NCBI GenBank assembly: GCA_945906815.1
Contig: CAMDRT010000019.1
Coordinates: forward strand, 1-64,000
Direction: 5' to 3'
DNA from: Bordetella parapertussis
Lineage (GTDB): Bacteria > Pseudomonadota > Gammaproteobacteria > Burkholderiales > SG8-41
DNA: 64,000 bases
Shown: positions 61,290-64,000 of the stretch, piece after piece
Numbering within the stretch: the first letter of the stretch is position 1
Layout of the letters: the number at the start of each line of letters is the position of its first letter
Notes under the pieces: generated by a model
Seen by the model: only the letters and a program-made list of their open reading frames with translations
Told to the model about the DNA's origin: nothing
Databases searched by the model: none
Program-made: the position numbers and the translations under genes

Positions 61290-62015
61290 TTAGCGTGCTT
61301 CGTCGAACAAGCGCCCCCAGCCCTTGACCAGCGCCGGATTCACGCCCGCTATGCGCAGTGACTGCCACAGCGCGGTGCTCACCGTGTCGTACACTGGGAT
61401 GCCGTAGCGGCTCTCCCATTCGGGGACGAGGTGCGCCGCATTAAGATTGGTGCAAAAGGTGGAGATCACCTGCGGGCGCGCAGCGGCAACTTGTGCAACC
61501 ATGCCCTCCAGTTGCGCGGCGCTGACTTCGGAAAACGAGAAGTTATCGCGCAGCGTCAGGTGTGCTTCCGCCACGCAGTCGAAACCCGCGCGGCGATAGG
61601 TATCGATCACGCGCGCCTGCACCTCGTCGAGGTAGGGCGTCACCAGTGCAAAGCGCCGCGCATCCATCAGCCGCAACGCTTCGTTCAAGGCGAGCACCGA
61701 AGTGGTGGCGGGTATGCCGGTGGCCTCAGTGATGCGGCGGCACAGGCGTTCGTCGGCGTCGAATCCGAGCCACCCGCCGGAAGTGCCATTCCACGCGATG
61801 ACATCCACCTTGGCGTGCGCCAGGAGCAGCGCGGCCTCGATAATCTTCGAGTCGTCGAACTGGGCGAGCACATGGGCATCCAGCGCAATTTCGGTGACCG
61901 GAAAGCGCGAGAAATGCGCGCTCACCCGCGGCACGCCGGCAACCATAGCGCTGATCAGCGGCTCCAACACGGTATTGGAGGACGGCGTCAGCATGCCCAG
62001 CAGGATGCGCTTCAT
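61290..62015 (-). CDS. Maleate isomerase/arylmalonate decarboxylase-fold protein
   Basis: 241 residues of the Asp/Glu racemase superfamily, maleate cis-trans isomerase branch. N-terminal ILLGMLTPSSNTVLEPLI is the carboxylate-binding signature of that branch. The first catalytic position is WNGTSGGWLG (Gly/Ser where isomerase has Cys), the second keeps Cys in STFCTNLNAAHLVPEWE. With only the second Cys, it resembles arylmalonate decarboxylase, which also uses a single cysteine; a racemase would need both. ATG 62015 is used; GTG 62024 is possible. Encoded between a Bug gene and a dihydropyrimidinase, so it probably acts on the ring-opened product or a related acid. Confidence 0.82.
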   Translation of the reverse strand: MKRILLGMLTPSSNTVLEPLISAMVAGVPRVSAHFSRFPVTEIALDAHVLAQFDDSKIIEAALLLAHAKVDVIAWNGTSGGWLGFDADERLCRRITEATGIPATTSVLALNEALRLMDARRFALVTPYLDEVQARVIDTYRRAGFDCVAEAHLTLRDNFSFSEVSAAQLEGMVAQVAAARPQVISTFCTNLNAAHLVPEWESRYGIPVYDTVSTALWQSLRIAGVNPALVKGWGRLFDEAR

Positions 62016-62051
62016 GCCTGCCACCCGGCGCAGGACTGCGCTATGCCGCGC

Positions 62052-63023
62052 CTACTCCGTGGGAATTTTCGCATCGCGTATCACTTTGCCGAAACGCTCA
62101 GTTTCGGCTTTGACGAAGGCCGCGAAGTCCGCGGGGCTCTTGCTGGTGACAACGGTGACGCCGCTTTCACCTAGGCGGCTTACTACCAACGCATCGCGCA
62201 TGACTTCGAGCGAGGTCTTGTGCAGCCTGGTCACCACGGGCGCCGGCGTGCCAGCGGGCGCGAACAGTCCCTGCCACGAACCGACCGCCATTTCGAATCC
62301 TTCCTCCCGCATGGTGGGCACGTCGGGCAGCGCCTTGCTGCGCTCCGGCGCCACCACCGCCAGCATGCGCAGCCTGCCCTGCTTGGCAAACGGCAGGGTC
62401 GAGGTGAAGGTGGTGAACAGAAACTGCACTTCGTTGGCGAGCACTCCCAGCGTGGCCGGGCCGGCGCCGCCTTTGTATGCGATCTGCGTGGCCGTGGCGT
62501 TAGTCATCGCCAAAAACATCAGCGCTTCCATCGTGTTGGCGCTGCTCGGCGCGGCCGCGCCGTAATTCAACTTGCCGGGATTCGCCTTCAGATGCGCCCC
62601 CAGGTCCTTGGCTGTCTTCACCGGTAGTGATGGATGCACCACCAGGCTGCCCGGCACATCGACGAGTTGGCTGATGGGCGTCAGATCCTTCAGCGGCCGA
62701 TACTGGAATTTCGTGTAGTACACTGGATTGATCGCCATAGTGCCGACGTTACCCAAGAGCAGCGTGTAGCCATCGGCATTAGCGCGCACAGCGACTTCCA
62801 CACCGAGATTGCCGGCGGCGCCCGATCGATTGTCGATGACGATCTGCTGCCCGAGCCGCGAGGCATAGCCCGGCTGGATGATGCGTCCGACAAAATCCGA
62901 TGCTCCGCCGGGCGCGAAAGGCACGACCACGCGCAGCGTGCGACTGGGATACTCCGCCGCCGCGGCAACGCCGCTAACGACAACTAACACGGCACCCGCC
63001 ACCGCGGTTCTAAGATTCAACAT
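62052..63023 (-). CDS. Bug/TctC-family protein of the dihydropyrimidinase operon
   Basis: 323 residues from ATG 63023 (GGAGG upstream), signal peptide MLNLRTAVAGAVLVVVSGVA. Mature start YPSRTLRVVVPFAPGGASDF. The first lobe reads KFQYRPLKDLTPI, with QYRP in place of LPYDP; the second lobe is QIAYKGGAGPATLG, with AYKG where PYKG is usual. First gene of the unit with the maleate-isomerase-fold and dihydropyrimidinase genes; its ligand is likely a cyclic imide or the N-carbamoyl/malonate-like product. Confidence 0.9.
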   Translation of the reverse strand: MLNLRTAVAGAVLVVVSGVAAAAEYPSRTLRVVVPFAPGGASDFVGRIIQPGYASRLGQQIVIDNRSGAAGNLGVEVAVRANADGYTLLLGNVGTMAINPVYYTKFQYRPLKDLTPISQLVDVPGSLVVHPSLPVKTAKDLGAHLKANPGKLNYGAAAPSSANTMEALMFLAMTNATATQIAYKGGAGPATLGVLANEVQFLFTTFTSTLPFAKQGRLRMLAVVAPERSKALPDVPTMREEGFEMAVGSWQGLFAPAGTPAPVVTRLHKTSLEVMRDALVVSRLGESGVTVVTSKSPADFAAFVKAETERFGKVIRDAKIPTE

Positions 63024-63359
63024 CCGACATTCCTCCAGTATTCGATTATCACTTAACCAAGAGCTACACACACCGCCAGCCACCTTCCTGGCGCTTTGGC
63101 AGGCATGCGCTGTTTTAGCGTCTGCTCAGACCCGTATTATGCCTGAGCCACCCCACCGGCGCTGCACGCCTGCCACTATTGCGTAGTTGCTGCGATGACG
63201 ACGCGCACATGGGGTCAGGTGTCAATACTATTCGCTTAGAAACTTTTCCCGTTACGGCTGGCCGCTGGTAGTATGTGCGAAGGTCGTTTACGTTTACACA
63301 GTAGTGTAGTTGTTCCGCTCAGCAATGCTGCCCGAAGAGTCTACTGAAAAGGAGAAGCC
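63024..63359. other. Divergent intergenic region
   Basis: Separates the minus-strand Bug operon from the plus-strand FAH-family gene and should hold both promoters. No consensus promoter, hairpin or repeat stands out. Confidence 0.35.
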
Positions 63360-64000
63360 ATGAAGCTGCTCAGTTTCCGCCCCTCACGCGCCCGCGTTGA
63401 TCATTTCGGCGTACTGCTTGCAAATGGTCAGGCGCTTGACCTCACCGCAGCTAAAAGCGGGCGTGGCCTGCCCAATTCCCTGATCGAATGCATAGGCGGC
63501 GGCGCTGACGCTCTCGCCCGCGTGCGCGACGTGCTGGCGCACGCCGAACACCGGCTCACAGCGGGCAATGACGAGCACATCGTGTCGCTGACCGCGGTCA
63601 CCGCGCGCCCGCCGCTAATCCCTGGGAAAATCATGGCCATCGGCAAGAACTACGCCGACCATGCCGCCGAAGTCGCCAGTGCAGCCTACTCACGCCCCGC
63701 CGGTTTCATCAAGCATGTCGATACCTTAATTGCCAATGGTGATGTCATCCGCAAACCGGCTTGGACCGAAAAGCTCGATTACGAAACCGAACTAGCGGTA
63801 GTGATCTCCGACGCATGCCACGACGTGCCGCCAGAAGAAGTCTACGCGCATATATTCGGCTACACCATCATGAACGACGTGTCAGCGCGCGATGTGCAGT
63901 TTGCCGAGCGCAAGGAAGGCAATATCATGATCGGCAAGAATTTTCCCACTGCAGCGCCATTGGGCCCGTGGGTCGTCACCAAGGATGAAATTCCCGACCC
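63360..64000 (+). CDS. Fumarylacetoacetate hydrolase (FAH) family protein, 3' end outside window
   Basis: Starts at ATG 63360 with GGAGAAG just before it and stays open to the window end (213 codons). N-terminal MKLLSFRPSRARVDHFGVLL is typical of the FAH-family cap. The catalytic domain begins IPGKIMAIGKNYADHAAEVA and shows metal ligands in DYETELAVVI and YTIMNDVSARDVQF. Relatives hydrolyse C-C bonds of acylpyruvates, open ureidoglycolate-type compounds, or decarboxylate/isomerise homoprotocatechuate intermediates. It is divergent from the Bug-imidase operon and may belong to a following aromatic-acid or ureide operon beyond the edge. Confidence 0.9.
   Translation, partial: MKLLSFRPSRARVDHFGVLLANGQALDLTAAKSGRGLPNSLIECIGGGADALARVRDVLAHAEHRLTAGNDEHIVSLTAVTARPPLIPGKIMAIGKNYADHAAEVASAAYSRPAGFIKHVDTLIANGDVIRKPAWTEKLDYETELAVVISDACHDVPPEEVYAHIFGYTIMNDVSARDVQFAERKEGNIMIGKNFPTAAPLGPWVVTKDEIPD

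Overview
The window looks like accessory chromosome of a GC-rich betaproteobacterium, most likely Burkholderiales. The main reason is the large number of Bug/TctC-type periplasmic binding proteins (14 intact genes and 3 remnants), an expansion typical of Bordetella, Cupriavidus and Comamonadaceae relatives. There is no rRNA or tRNA, so placement rests on gene content alone. No TctA/TctB permease and no LysR, GntR, TetR or MarR regulator is encoded here.

Layout. 1-3.3 kb: a DNA methyltransferase fused by deletion to a truncated IS, a broken GFA gene and a TauD-type dioxygenase. 3.6-5.7 kb: an opine-dehydrogenase-like gene with a Bug gene. 5.7-10.2 kb: IS debris carrying a VapBC pair, a truncated diguanylate cyclase, a response-regulator/histidine kinase and a serine recombinase tail. 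10.2-15.3 kb: an OsmC-YcaO gene, a Bug gene and a decayed toxin-antitoxin locus next to an IS21-type end. 15.5-18.2 kb: Bug, an FMN-dependent 2-hydroxyacid oxidase and a decapitated Bug. 18.4-23.2 kb: Bug-HyuA-HyuB. 23.7-33.8 kb: seven Bug genes with a carboxymuconolactone-decarboxylase-like protein, an alpha/beta hydrolase and a DapA-family aldolase/lyase. 34.2-38.2 kb: a Popeye-like cNMP protein, then an amidohydrolase, a CmcJ/NvfI-like oxygenase and an MBL-fold hydrolase. 38.5-42.5 kb: TauD-family dioxygenase followed by a tightly coupled 2-oxoacid dehydrogenase operon in which the lipoyl domain is a separate protein. 42.9-54.8 kb: three more Bug genes with SulP-STAS-cNMP transporter, two CaiB-type CoA transferases, an enoyl-CoA hydratase, a secreted alpha/beta hydrolase and an Asp/Glu-racemase-fold protein. 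55-59.7 kb: an outer-membrane protein, a YVTN propeller, a Sel1 protein and GTP-type PEP carboxykinase. 59.8-64 kb: Bug, a maleate-isomerase-fold protein and a dihydropyrimidinase, then the start of a FAH-family gene cut by the window edge.

How it works together. Most Bug genes sit in short operons with one or two catabolic enzymes, so the window reads as a stack of small substrate-capture plus degradation cassettes for organic acids, imides/hydantoins and CoA esters. The partner permease must lie elsewhere. One IS family (terminal sequence TGTGGGTGGCGAAT) occurs only as fragments; nearly every broken gene ends at one of these fragments, so they mark the breakpoints by which the region was shuffled.
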